DNA from: a bacterium
Lineage (GTDB): Bacteria; Patescibacteriota; Minisyncoccia; Minisyncoccales; CG1-02-41-26
Length of the DNA: 10,417 nt
Direction of reading: 5' to 3'
Assembly: GCA_018400675.1 (NCBI GenBank)
Contig: JAGYMG010000017.1
Location: forward strand, 1 to 10,417
Part shown: in pieces, positions 1-6,205 of the stretch
Numbering within the stretch: the first letter of the stretch is position 1
Layout: every line of letters begins with the position of its first letter
Program-made: the position numbers and the translations under genes
The notes under the pieces: model-generated
Databases searched by the model: none
What the model saw: the letters and a program-made list of their open reading frames with translations, nothing else
Told to the model about the DNA's origin: nothing

Positions 1-169
1 CAGTTAGATAGAACGATTGATTTAGAATACGGAATATAAGGATACAAGCTAACAAGACAAAAGCAATAATTGGGAAAAACATCGTAAAAAAAGAAGAAAA
101 AACGACGATTATTAAATAGATAATAATAGGAAATAGGAAGAATCCCCTGATTATCTTTGATTTATCCAT
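1..169 (-). CDS. Partial small membrane protein, cut by left window edge
   Basis: An open frame begins at the ATG at 169-167 and stays open to the window edge (56 codons visible, C terminus missing). It starts MDKSKIIRG and is then almost entirely hydrophobic: one membrane span at about residues 10-28 and a second at about 30-47, followed by a polar FRILNQS stretch. I do not recognise the family. It lies 15 bases after the stop of the DUF134 gene on the same strand with no terminator between them, so it is probably the last visible gene of the metal-cluster operon. There is no SD before the ATG, like most genes here. The open frame over 169 AT-rich bases and its hydrophobic pattern support coding, but the function is unknown. 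Confidence 0.5.
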   Translation of the reverse strand, partial: MDKSKIIRGFFLFPIIIYLIIVVFSSFFTMFFPIIAFVLLACILIFRILNQSFYLT

Positions 170-184
170 AGCTTTATTATAGAC

Positions 185-463
185 CTATTCTTTGATTATT
201 TTAATAGCCTTGCCCTCGATAAGGGCTGATGATATCTTTTTCCGGGCCAGGCTAAGAATCCTACCCAGGGTACTCTGAGAGACCCCCATTTTCTTGGCTG
301 CTGCGTGCTGGTCTAAGGCCTCTGCATCACAAAGCCGGATAGCCTCTAATTCATCCCGGCTTAAAGACACCTCTGCCAGCTGGGAAAGAGGCACAGCCCG
401 GGGCTTAAAATAGGTTACATTAGGGTCAAAAAGAATTGTTCTGGGCTTACGTGGTCTGGGCAT
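185..463 (-). CDS. DUF134/UPF0251 helix-turn-helix protein
   Basis: This 92-residue protein matches the UPF0251 (DUF134) family in length and pattern: N-terminal MPRPRKPR, then an acidic helix LSRDELEAIRL (about 34-44), then a sigma-70 region-4-like helix-turn-helix at about 52-76 containing AAKKMGVSQSTLGRIL. It is probably a DNA-binding protein. Members are often found beside NifX-like and MinD-like ferredoxin ATPase genes, as here. Its ATG lies 17 bases inside the end of the upstream ATPase gene, so the two are almost certainly cotranscribed. There is no SD. An attractive inference is that it regulates its own operon through the TATACCC repeats at 4187-4205; nothing in the sequence proves that. 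The family assignment is firm; the regulatory target is a guess. Confidence 0.9.
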   Translation of the reverse strand: MPRPRKPRTILFDPNVTYFKPRAVPLSQLAEVSLSRDELEAIRLCDAEALDQHAAAKKMGVSQSTLGRILSLARKKISSALIEGKAIKIIKE

Positions 464-1331
464 ATTGTTTTAACTTATTAAATATCTCTTTTATTTCTTC
501 TTTAGCTTTTAACTCTGTCTCCATAATAGGCTGGAAACGGGCCACTGCTTTAAATATTGCCTGATCATAGGATATTCTGCCAATAATCTTGTCCAGGCCA
601 AAGTTCTCTTCTATGGTTTTAGTCATTGCAGGGTTAATATCATACTTATTGATCACTAAGGACCAGGGCACATTAAAATGATTAACAACCTCTAATATCC
701 TCTCTAGATCAGCAACACCAGAGGGGGTGGGCTCAGTAACAAGAACAGCATAATCAGCCATACGCATAGCAGCAATAACCGGACAGCCAGTGCCGGGTGA
801 GGAATCAATAACCATTAGCTGGTACTCCTGTTGCTCGGCTACTTTTTCAATCTCGCTGACTACCTTACCCGAACCTGTTTCTCCAGGTAATAATTTCCCG
901 GTAATGAGAGGAAAACCATATTGTGTCTTTTTTATCTTTATTAAGCCATTCTTTACTTTTTTAAGAGTAATTGCTTTTTGAGGACAGATAGCCTCACAAA
1001 GACCGCAGCCCTCACAGAGAAAGCGGTTAAAGGTTAGCTTACCCTCTTTCATTTTCAATGCTCCAAAGGGGCATTTTTGGGCACAGAGACCGCAATTATT
1101 ACATTTCTTTCGGTCTATTACCGGTTTAAAAGAGGTCGCTACTGGAATTTCCTCTGCCCAATTACCTGCTTCATTCAGCCAGATAGCCAGATTAGGGGCA
1201 TCCACATCACAATCCAGGGCAACTATCTTATTCTCCTGACTGAACAAATAAGATAGACCGGCAGTCAGCATGCTCTTGCCTACTCCCCCTTTGCCTGAAC
1301 CAATGACTATTTTTTTCTTTGTTTGTTCCAT
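447..1331 (-). CDS. MinD-superfamily ATPase with inserted ferredoxin domain (first copy)
   Basis: This 294-residue ParA/MinD/Mrp-type P-loop ATPase has the deviant Walker A KGGVGKS (residues 14-20, signature lysine K14), a DCDVDAPN Walker A' strand (40-47), DSSPGTGCP (176-184) and TEPTPSG (199-205). Between the two parts of the nucleotide fold sits a bacterial ferredoxin module: C77, C80, C83, C87 and C106, C109, C112, C116, which should hold two [4Fe-4S] clusters. This is the COG1149 architecture. Relatives include the ATPases of the Desulfovibrio ORP cluster and MinD-like genes beside nifX/nifB-type genes, and probably act in Fe-S or metal-cluster handling. It is cytoplasmic. It starts 7 bases after its paralogue's stop and overlaps the DUF134 gene by 17 bases. 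Start at MEQTKKK; no SD. The exact substrate is unknown. Confidence 0.93.
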   Translation of the reverse strand: MEQTKKKIVIGSGKGGVGKSMLTAGLSYLFSQENKIVALDCDVDAPNLAIWLNEAGNWAEEIPVATSFKPVIDRKKCNNCGLCAQKCPFGALKMKEGKLTFNRFLCEGCGLCEAICPQKAITLKKVKNGLIKIKKTQYGFPLITGKLLPGETGSGKVVSEIEKVAEQQEYQLMVIDSSPGTGCPVIAAMRMADYAVLVTEPTPSGVADLERILEVVNHFNVPWSLVINKYDINPAMTKTIEENFGLDKIIGRISYDQAIFKAVARFQPIMETELKAKEEIKEIFNKLKQYAQTT

Positions 1332-1338
1332 TGTTAGT

Positions 1339-2175
1339 TTAAAAATCCTTAAATCTTAATAACTGGCCTTGGGAATAAGCCTGCATCAAGGCTTTGGAAT
1401 AAGGTATTTCCTTTTCCACGGGCACATTAAAGCGCTCAATCACCGCCTGAATCATTGCTTGATCTCCTAAATCTGCCTGATTAATGATTATCCTGGGCTC
1501 TATGCCCAGTTTTTTGACTAGGTCTAAGATTAATGCCAAATCATAAGCGCCCATCGGCGTTGGTTCAGTGACACAATAGGCTATTGCTGTATCCATTAAA
1601 GCGTTAATGACTGGACAATGAATGCCAGCCGCAGTATCAAATAAGACTATGTCGGCTCCCTTGTCTTGGGCGAATTTAAGGGCTGCTTTTTTAGTTTCAG
1701 CCACCACAGGCCCAGTTTCTTCCAGACCGCTCCGGGCTTGGCCGGTTACCAGCCAGAAATCATCTTTCACCTGGCTCAGGAATATCTTACCGCTTACTTC
1801 TTTTTCTGGCTTGATAGCCCCCACCGGGCAAATATTCCAACAGAGACCACAGCCATTACAGAGGTCTTTAAGGAAAATAGGATAATCCCCGGGTTTCTGG
1901 AAAATAGCATTCTCCCGGCATTTCTTTACGCAGAGCCCACACTTAGTACATTTGCTCTTGTCTAACTTGGGAAAACTAATATAACTCTTGGCTATTATTT
2001 TATCCAATGGCTGGCTTATTAATAAATGATCATTAGGACATTCTACATCACAATCAACTAAAACGACCTTCTTACCTGCCTGAATGAATTGATTAGCCAT
2101 TAAAACAGCAACGGTGGACTTGCCTGTACCACCTTTGCCGCCTGTAATTGCTATTTTTTTAATATTATCAGCCAT
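1339..2175 (-). CDS. MinD-superfamily ATPase with inserted ferredoxin domain (second copy)
   Basis: This 278-residue paralogue of the following gene has the same architecture: deviant Walker A KGGTGKS (14-20), DCDVECPN (41-48), an inserted ferredoxin with C76, C79, C82, C86 and C106, C109, C112, C116, then FDTAAGIHCPV (179-189) and TEPTPMG (203-209). Both cluster-binding sites are complete. The two proteins are clearly diverged and both keep all nucleotide and cysteine motifs, so they are probably a functional pair, possibly a heterodimer, rather than a recent duplicate; such pairs are typical of this family. It lies 14 bases after the transporter gene and 7 bases before the other ATPase gene. 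No SD precedes the ATG. A role in ATP-dependent metal or Fe-S cluster transfer is inferred from family and context. Confidence 0.93.
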   Translation of the reverse strand: MADNIKKIAITGGKGGTGKSTVAVLMANQFIQAGKKVVLVDCDVECPNDHLLISQPLDKIIAKSYISFPKLDKSKCTKCGLCVKKCRENAIFQKPGDYPIFLKDLCNGCGLCWNICPVGAIKPEKEVSGKIFLSQVKDDFWLVTGQARSGLEETGPVVAETKKAALKFAQDKGADIVLFDTAAGIHCPVINALMDTAIAYCVTEPTPMGAYDLALILDLVKKLGIEPRIIINQADLGDQAMIQAVIERFNVPVEKEIPYSKALMQAYSQGQLLRFKDF

Positions 2176-2189
2176 TATTATAGCTAAGG

Positions 2190-3419
2190 TTAGGACATTT
2201 CTTGGATGACGGTTAGGACATCATCTATTGTCCTATCCTTAGAGACTATTTCCACCTCAATACCAAAACTATCAAGATTCTGACGAGCGTTAGGACCAAT
2301 CTGAGGAGTAAATATCTTATCCCCTCTTATCGCTTTAATGAAACGAGCCCCATGAGGAGAATTGTCCTGGAAATAAGGGTTGGTTATTTTATCTTTTCGG
2401 ATTATCTTATTATGTTTATAATCAACCACTAAATATTCTTTAGCGCCAAAGGTGGAAGCAATCTTGTCGCCAACCAAAGGAATTAAGAAGCGCTGGCCGA
2501 CTTTAACCGGGCCAATCTTCTCAAAACCCTTTAACTCGCCTATCTGACCCCCTAGACGGGGTAGAATCGTAGTCTTAGAAGTGTTATAGGCTTCCACTGC
2601 AATAACTACCTGGCTTAAGTAAGGAATATTATTGAGTAATCTTTCTTCTAAGGTTTCTGTAATTTCCTGGACTTTATCTAATTTTAAACGCAAAGGCAGT
2701 TTAACCTTGATCTCAGCAAAGTTTGCCCGGCCAATCTGCCTTGTTTTCAGAGAACTAATATTAATATCGTGAGATTGGCATATCTTCTGAATTCTCTCCT
2801 CTATTTCTTTATTAGACACATCTAACAAAGAATCGGTTATCTCTTTGGATATCTGGAAGGCTTCATAGACAATGTAGATACCAATGAGAAAAGCAACAAT
2901 GGCATCAGCTAAAGCAAAATAATTAGCTAGGATCAAGCCTATCAACACACCCACTGAAGACAGAGCGTCAGCTCGGGAATGTTCTCCGTCAGCTACCAGG
3001 GCTAAACTCCTGAATTTACGACCGTAATGAAATTTAAGGCGGGCTAATCCTTCAGCAATCACAATAGAAGCAATCACAACAAGAATAGCACCGAGGCTTA
3101 ATTTCACTAATTCCCCGCCTAAGAACCTATCAATGGCTTCATAAATAATCCAGAGGCCGGATATAGCCAAAATCAAGGCAACAAAGAATCCGGCTATACT
3201 TTCCGCTCGCTCATAGCCATAGGGATGCTTTGCATCTTCAGGACGCTTGGCCACCCTTATACCAATATAGGTAATAGAAGAAGAAAGAACATCCAAACTG
3301 GAATGAATACCATCGGCTACTAAAGCCATACTACCAATCAGAAAACCGAAAAAAAGCTTAGAGACACCTAAGCCCAGATTACCAATAACGCTGATAATAG
3401 AAACTGTTTGATCCTTCAT
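2190..3419 (-). CDS. Cation diffusion facilitator fused to a C-terminal NifX-like domain
   Basis: This 409-residue protein is longer than an ordinary CDF transporter (about 300). Residues 1-200 form the six-helix transport domain with the two metal-site motifs DGIHSSLD (36-43) and DGEHSRAD (144-151), both HxxxD, the arrangement usual for zinc-type CDFs, plus KHPYGYERAES (64-74). Residues about 205-280 are the cytoplasmic ferredoxin-like regulatory domain. Residues about 305-409 are an added NifX/NifB-type dinitrogenase Fe-Mo cofactor domain with STFGAKEYLVVD (322-333) and IGPNARQNLDSFGI (374-387), matching the separate NifX-like protein made just upstream. The fusion suggests metal export or import directly tied to the metal-binding partner. 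It lies 15 bases after that gene and 14 bases before the ATPase pair. Metal identity cannot be read from the sequence. Confidence 0.93.
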   Translation of the reverse strand: MKDQTVSIISVIGNLGLGVSKLFFGFLIGSMALVADGIHSSLDVLSSSITYIGIRVAKRPEDAKHPYGYERAESIAGFFVALILAISGLWIIYEAIDRFLGGELVKLSLGAILVVIASIVIAEGLARLKFHYGRKFRSLALVADGEHSRADALSSVGVLIGLILANYFALADAIVAFLIGIYIVYEAFQISKEITDSLLDVSNKEIEERIQKICQSHDINISSLKTRQIGRANFAEIKVKLPLRLKLDKVQEITETLEERLLNNIPYLSQVVIAVEAYNTSKTTILPRLGGQIGELKGFEKIGPVKVGQRFLIPLVGDKIASTFGAKEYLVVDYKHNKIIRKDKITNPYFQDNSPHGARFIKAIRGDKIFTPQIGPNARQNLDSFGIEVEIVSKDRTIDDVLTVIQEMS

Positions 3420-3434
3420 AATAGCAATTTATTC

Positions 3435-3878
3435 TTAATGTTGTGGGTTGTTAGACCCGCGACCACCGCCACGGCCACTACCATGGCCAGGACCACCGCC
3501 ATGACCGAATCCTCCACCCATGCCAAAATGGCCCGGGACAGAAGGAGCTTCTGAATCAGGCAGCTTTTTATCCTGCCAGTCTTTAAACGCCTGTTGAGCA
3601 GTTGTATTATTAGCGAAATATATCTTAACGCCACTAGCCTGCAATACGCGAAAGGCATTAGGCCCAATATTGCCAGTGATAATGACATCTACGTGCTTAG
3701 AAGCAACTAATTGAGCAGTCGTAACACCGGCACCCCGGAATGCCTGAGTCCCAGAATTAACAATAGACTCTTCTAGCTTTCCTTTTTCGTTGAGTATAAG
3801 GAGATACTGGGATCGCCCAAAACGAGGGTCAAGATTAGACTTTAAATCTGGACCTAAAGCTGTTATACAAATTTTCAT
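3435..3878 (-). CDS. NifX/dinitrogenase Fe-Mo cofactor family protein with Gly/His-rich tail
   Basis: Residues 1-105 form a NifX/NifB-C/ORP-type domain: MKICITALG, LDPRFGR (16-22) and TGNIGPNAF (68-76), the typical signature. Family members bind Fe-Mo cofactor precursors or, in the Desulfovibrio orange protein, a Mo-Cu sulfide cluster. Residues about 116-147 are a low-complexity tail of Gly, Arg and His (GHFGMGGG, GFGHGGGP, GHGSGRGG) that could hold metal ions. I choose the ATG at 3878 (147 residues), since the frame extends upstream only through a TTG two codons earlier. It lies between the DUF5320 gene (15 bases away) and the transporter that carries a second copy of the same domain. No nitrogenase genes are visible and nitrogen fixation is not implied. 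The family is sure; the bound cluster is unknown. Confidence 0.92.
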   Translation of the reverse strand: MKICITALGPDLKSNLDPRFGRSQYLLILNEKGKLEESIVNSGTQAFRGAGVTTAQLVASKHVDVIITGNIGPNAFRVLQASGVKIYFANNTTAQQAFKDWQDKKLPDSEAPSVPGHFGMGGGFGHGGGPGHGSGRGGGRGSNNPQH

Positions 3879-3893
3879 AAACAATAATTAAGA

Positions 3894-4121
3894 TTAATCT
3901 TTACGCGTCATCGGCTGGCCGCATTGAGGGCAACGATGTTCATAACAAGGGATTCCCCTCTGGTGGGCTACAACCGTATTACATTGAGGGCAGATACATT
4001 CTCCGCCCGGGCCAAGACCAAAACCGCCTGGTTGGCGACCTCTGCCACGGCCTCCTCTGCCTGAACCTCTGCCCGTAAAAGGGCCTTGTCCTAAAGGACC
4101 TGTTCCATCACCTTGAGGCAT
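3894..4121 (-). CDS. DUF5320-like small glycine-rich zinc-ribbon protein
   Basis: This 75-residue protein has two parts. Residues 1-40 are glycine-rich and begin MPQGDGTGPLGQGPFTGRG, the hallmark of DUF5320-type proteins that sit beside NifX-like and MinD-like genes. Residues 42-67 hold six cysteines, with C44-x2-C47 and C64-x2-C67 as a zinc-ribbon-like pair and C42 and C59 nearby, plus His53 and His62. It is probably a small metal-binding protein; the partner is unknown. It is the first gene after the consensus promoter at 4183-4211, with a leader of about 55 bases containing a hairpin, so it heads the whole metal-cluster operon. No SD precedes the ATG. Its extreme Gly/Arg content is normal for the family and is not a sign of misprediction. 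Confidence 0.85.
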   Translation of the reverse strand: MPQGDGTGPLGQGPFTGRGSGRGGRGRGRQPGGFGLGPGGECICPQCNTVVAHQRGIPCYEHRCPQCGQPMTRKD

Positions 4122-4148
4122 ATTATTAAATAGATTAATTTATTTTAG

Positions 4149-4169
4149 AGCAACTAATAATAAGTTGCT
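4149..4169 (-). promoter_or_regulatory. 5' leader hairpin of the metal-cluster operon
   Basis: AGCAACT (4163-4169, read on the minus strand as AGCAACT too) and its partner at 4149-4155 form a perfect 7-bp stem with a 7-base A/T loop. It lies about 7 bases after the predicted transcription start (near 4176) and about 27 bases before the DUF5320 start codon. No U-run follows, so it is not a terminator. It could protect the 5' end of the mRNA, or the same inverted repeat could be a dimer-binding operator in DNA. Confidence 0.45.
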
Positions 4170-4182
4170 GACCTTTATTATG

Positions 4183-4211
4183 AGTATATACCCATAACTA
4201 TACCCTGTCAA
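4183..4211 (-). promoter_or_regulatory. Near-consensus sigma-70 promoter of the metal-cluster operon
   Basis: On the minus strand TTGACA (4211-4206) is followed by exactly 17 bases and TATACT (4188-4183). This is the best promoter in the window, with a perfect -35 and one mismatch in the -10. It sits between the stop of the DUF523 gene (4226) and the DUF5320 start (4121) and predicts a start near 4176. A strong promoter whose spacer is filled by repeats is the usual design for repressor control. Confidence 0.8.
4187..4205. repeat. Tandem TATACCC repeat inside the promoter spacer, likely operator
   Basis: TATACCC occurs at 4187-4193 and again at 4199-4205 on the plus strand, a 12-base period, about one helical turn. 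The pair spans most of the -35/-10 spacer and reaches into the -10. A self-complementary GTATATAC (4184-4191) overlaps the -10. Such placement is typical of an operator for a repressor. CsoR/RcnR-type metal sensors recognise C-tracts flanked by AT bases, which is loosely similar, and the DUF134 protein of this operon is the only candidate DNA-binding protein nearby. Identity of the factor is inferred only. Confidence 0.5.
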
Positions 4212-4225
4212 GGGCTTATTAAAGA

Positions 4226-4639
4226 TTAAAGGTCTTCCTCAGTAATAATTGTTATACCCGCTTCTTTCAAAAGCTGACTGGTGACCCCATCGCCAGGGAT
4301 AACCGTTTTTGAGAAGCTGCCATCATAGATCTGGCCGGTACCACAGGAAGGGCTACGCTGTTTCAGGATAGCTGCTTTAACCCCTAATAACTGAGCTATC
4401 TTCAAGGTCTCTGCAGCCCCCTGTTTAAAATACTCTGTCACATCCTCGCCGGCTTTGTTGAATACCCTCTCCCCTCTCCTTTCTGCAGCAATACGCGGCG
4501 TGGGCAGACCGCCTAGCTGCTCTGGACAAATCGGGATTAAGGTTTCTTTTTTAGCTAAATCAGCAATCTTCTGATTAAAATTATTAGTCCCGTCATATTT
4601 ACAATTAATGCCTAGGAGGCAGGCGCTGCAGAGTTTCAT
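4226..4639 (-). CDS. DUF523 family protein (TudS-like Fe-S desulfurase family)
   Basis: This 137-residue protein carries the DUF523 signatures: SACLLGINCKYDG (5-17), CPEQLGGLPTPR (38-49) and KQRSPSCG (93-100). The three motif cysteines C7, C38 and C99 correspond to the cluster-binding set of the characterised family member TudS, a thiouracil desulfurase with a [4Fe-4S] cluster held by three cysteines; C4 and C13 are additional. A sulfur-removal or salvage role on thiolated bases is therefore plausible, but DUF523 members are diverse and the substrate is unknown. The length is close to the family norm. Its ATG overlaps the TGA of the DUF2177 gene (ATGA), so it is translationally coupled as the third gene of the TspO group. 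No terminator follows before the next promoter, so some read-through into the metal-cluster operon is possible. Confidence 0.9.
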   Translation of the reverse strand: MKLCSACLLGINCKYDGTNNFNQKIADLAKKETLIPICPEQLGGLPTPRIAAERRGERVFNKAGEDVTEYFKQGAAETLKIAQLLGVKAAILKQRSPSCGTGQIYDGSFSKTVIPGDGVTSQLLKEAGITIITEEDL

Positions 4640-5058
4640 AATAAGCCTATTGTTTTAATGATGTGATGGCTAACAAAGGTCGTCAGAGCGCAAACCGTAC
4701 CACCCCAGAGGGTATCTACTATTGTGAGCCGCCAAGACCAACCAACCAGGGTCGAGAGATTAGTAAAGTCATATACGCCATAAACGATTACCCCGAAGAG
4801 AAAGCCGAGGAGTAGTATTTGAAGACTGGTCGTCGTTGCTGAGATTCTGGGCAAGACAAAAAAACTAATGCCAACAGCCAAGATGATATAAGCAATAATG
4901 GCAGCTGTCCAATTGGGAGCCAGGCTCTCACCTGATTGTTTGACCAAGGAGCCCATTTCTTTTTTATAGAAGCCAGGGGCAACAAGACCAAGCCAGATAA
5001 AATCAATAGCCAAAAAGACAACCAGGGTGATAAGAAATATTTTTAAGTAAGTCAGCAT
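4636..5058 (-). CDS. DUF2177 family integral membrane protein
   Basis: This 140-residue protein has four predicted membrane helices (about 4-27, 51-70, 79-99 and 111-131). Conserved-looking motifs of DUF2177 are present: DFIWLG (19-24), YGVYDFTN (93-100) and DTLWGG (115-120). The function of the family is unknown. I choose the ATG at 5058; the frame can be extended three codons to a TTG at 5067, but that is a poor start. It lies 10 bases after the TspO stop and overlaps the DUF523 gene by four bases at ATGA. It ends in TGA, which shows that UGA is read as stop here. The neighbouring TspO suggests a shared envelope or porphyrin/stress role, which is inference. Confidence 0.88.
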   Translation of the reverse strand: MLTYLKIFLITLVVFLAIDFIWLGLVAPGFYKKEMGSLVKQSGESLAPNWTAAIIAYIILAVGISFFVLPRISATTTSLQILLLGFLFGVIVYGVYDFTNLSTLVGWSWRLTIVDTLWGGTVCALTTFVSHHIIKTIGLL

Positions 5059-5068
5059 ATATTTCAAT

Positions 5069-5539
5069 TTAATTTAAGAGAACAATACTAAGGTTGAGGA
5101 TAGCAGCAAAGCTAACCCAGAGGATATATGGGACCAGGAGCCAGCCGGCTGCTTTGGATATCTGGAAGAACTGCACCATCGTCAAGAGGATAAAGAGCCA
5201 GAGAAACATAATTTCTACAAAAGCATAGAGCGGCGCTTGAAATCCAAAGAAAAGAATAGACCAGAGCGTGTTCAGAACCAATTGGACAGCAAAAAGGCTG
5301 ATAGCCGTCCGCACCCGTTGCTCTCTAATCCCCCTGTCCCAGACCAGATAGAGGGCAATGCCCATTAAAGTATAAAGGGTGAGCCAGGCTGGGCCGAAGA
5401 GCCAACCCGGTGGAGTAAAAACAGGCTTCTGGATAGTTAGATACCACGTATTGACCGCATTAAACGTAGCTATAGAGCCAATAATACCGGCCGCGTGAGA
5501 AACGATAAGAGATATTATTAATTTAGTAATTTTTTTCAT
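5069..5539 (-). CDS. tspO: TspO/MBR family tryptophan-rich sensory protein
   Basis: This 156-residue, five-helix membrane protein has the TspO pattern: W32 and KPVFTPPGWLFGPAW (38-52) between helices 1 and 2, LNTLWSILFFG (89-99), and a final helix region with LLVPYILWVSFAAILN (134-149). Helices lie at about 5-25, 47-67, 77-98, 103-123 and 132-152. TspO proteins bind porphyrins and sterol-like ligands and modulate tetrapyrrole or stress responses. I choose the ATG at 5539; the frame reaches a TTG at 5557 six codons upstream, which is less likely. It is the first gene of a three-gene set (tspO, DUF2177, DUF523). No tetrapyrrole genes are visible in the window, so its ligand here is open. Confidence 0.95.
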   Translation of the reverse strand: MKKITKLIISLIVSHAAGIIGSIATFNAVNTWYLTIQKPVFTPPGWLFGPAWLTLYTLMGIALYLVWDRGIREQRVRTAISLFAVQLVLNTLWSILFFGFQAPLYAFVEIMFLWLFILLTMVQFFQISKAAGWLLVPYILWVSFAAILNLSIVLLN

Positions 5540-5573
5540 TGCTTTAGAAGTTGTCAATTAAGACCTTTCTATT

Positions 5574-5601
5574 ATTTTAGATGATTGTTAAAAGAAATAA
5601 A
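5574..5601 (-). promoter_or_regulatory. Possible weak promoter of the tspO group
   Basis: On the minus strand TTTATT (5601-5596), a 16-base spacer and TAAAAT (5579-5574) make a mediocre sigma-70 match located 35 bases upstream of the tspO ATG, overlapping the T-rich tail of the preceding terminator. The position is right, since a terminator separates tspO from the gene before it, but the match alone is weak in AT-rich DNA. Confidence 0.3.
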
Positions 5602-5625
5602 AGCTGCTCCTCTCGAAGCAGCTTT
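5587..5625 (-). terminator. Intrinsic terminator after the carboxymuconolactone decarboxylase-like gene
   Basis: A perfect 9-bp stem, AAAGCTGCT (5600-5608) with AGCAGCTTT (5617-5625), has an 8-base loop and is followed on the minus strand by TTTTATTTCTTTT. It lies about 23 bases after the stop of the gene ending at 5649 and separates that pair from the tspO group. Confidence 0.85.
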
Positions 5626-5648
5626 ATCAAACAATTAGCTAAGAATAA

Positions 5649-6176
5649 TTATTCCGGCAGGATAGCAAAGGTATTATTAAAACGATTGATATAATTAAAA
5701 AGCCCGATAACTGAAACTACTTCCACGATCTGAGCCTCGGTCATTTTTTCTTTCAGTTTTTCAAAAACTGCTGGATTATCAACATTAGCGTTATCGGTAA
5801 CGTCTCTCACCAAACCAAGGATAGCTTTTTCTTTTGCCGGCAAATCTTTTTCTTCTTTAATATCTGATATTATTTTTTCATCAGCTCCAAACTTAATCAG
5901 CATCTTCTTAGTAACGTCAACACAGAAAGGACAACGCAGAGCATCAGAAACAGTATAGGCTATCTTCCATTTAAGGTAATTGTCAATCTTACCCGGGCCC
6001 ATTATTACCTTGAAAAGTTCCGTAAACTCCTTAAGGATTACCGGCCGATGAGCCATTACTGTCACCCATTCCGGAACGCTACCACTTTCTTTTTCAAAGG
6101 ATTCATAGACTTCCAAGGCAATGCCATTGATAGCACCCTCAATATCATCTTTTTTTAATGAAGAAATAATAGCCAT
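5649..6176 (-). CDS. Carboxymuconolactone decarboxylase/AhpD-like protein
   Basis: This 175-residue, all-helical protein belongs to the CMD/AhpD fold family. The family redox motif is visible as RCPFCVDVTKKM, giving C82-x2-C85. In AhpD the second cysteine is followed at +4 by a catalytic histidine; here that position is T89, so the proton-relay residue is absent although both cysteines remain. A peroxide- or alkylhydroperoxide-related thiol activity is therefore possible, but unlike that of classical AhpD. No AhpC or other peroxidase gene is next to it. It follows the GerMN-domain gene by 29 bases on the same strand and is followed by a good terminator. No SD precedes the ATG. The family call is firm; the reaction is not. 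Confidence 0.88.
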   Translation of the reverse strand: MAIISSLKKDDIEGAINGIALEVYESFEKESGSVPEWVTVMAHRPVILKEFTELFKVIMGPGKIDNYLKWKIAYTVSDALRCPFCVDVTKKMLIKFGADEKIISDIKEEKDLPAKEKAILGLVRDVTDNANVDNPAVFEKLKEKMTEAQIVEVVSVIGLFNYINRFNNTFAILPE

Positions 6177-6205
6177 ATCTATTGTTATTATTTACTAAAC
6201 TAAAA

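Noticed and set aside
790..981. Plus-strand ORF opposite the first MinD-type ATPase
   Set aside because: It is the reverse-strand shadow of a well-supported gene; no SD, promoter or recognisable protein.
1622..1965. Two plus-strand ORFs opposite the second MinD-type ATPase
   Set aside because: Both lie inside a gene with complete nucleotide and Fe-S motifs; their compositions look like antisense shadows.
3460..3540. CRISPR-like or satellite repeat in the GGxGGxCAT-rich segment
   Set aside because: The repetition is explained by codons of the Gly/His-rich protein tail; no unit of fixed length with spacers is present.
3416..3688. Minus-strand ORF overlapping the NifX-like gene in another frame
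   Set aside because: The Gly/His-repeat coding region creates a Val/Ala-rich open frame by chance; the NifX frame has the family motifs.
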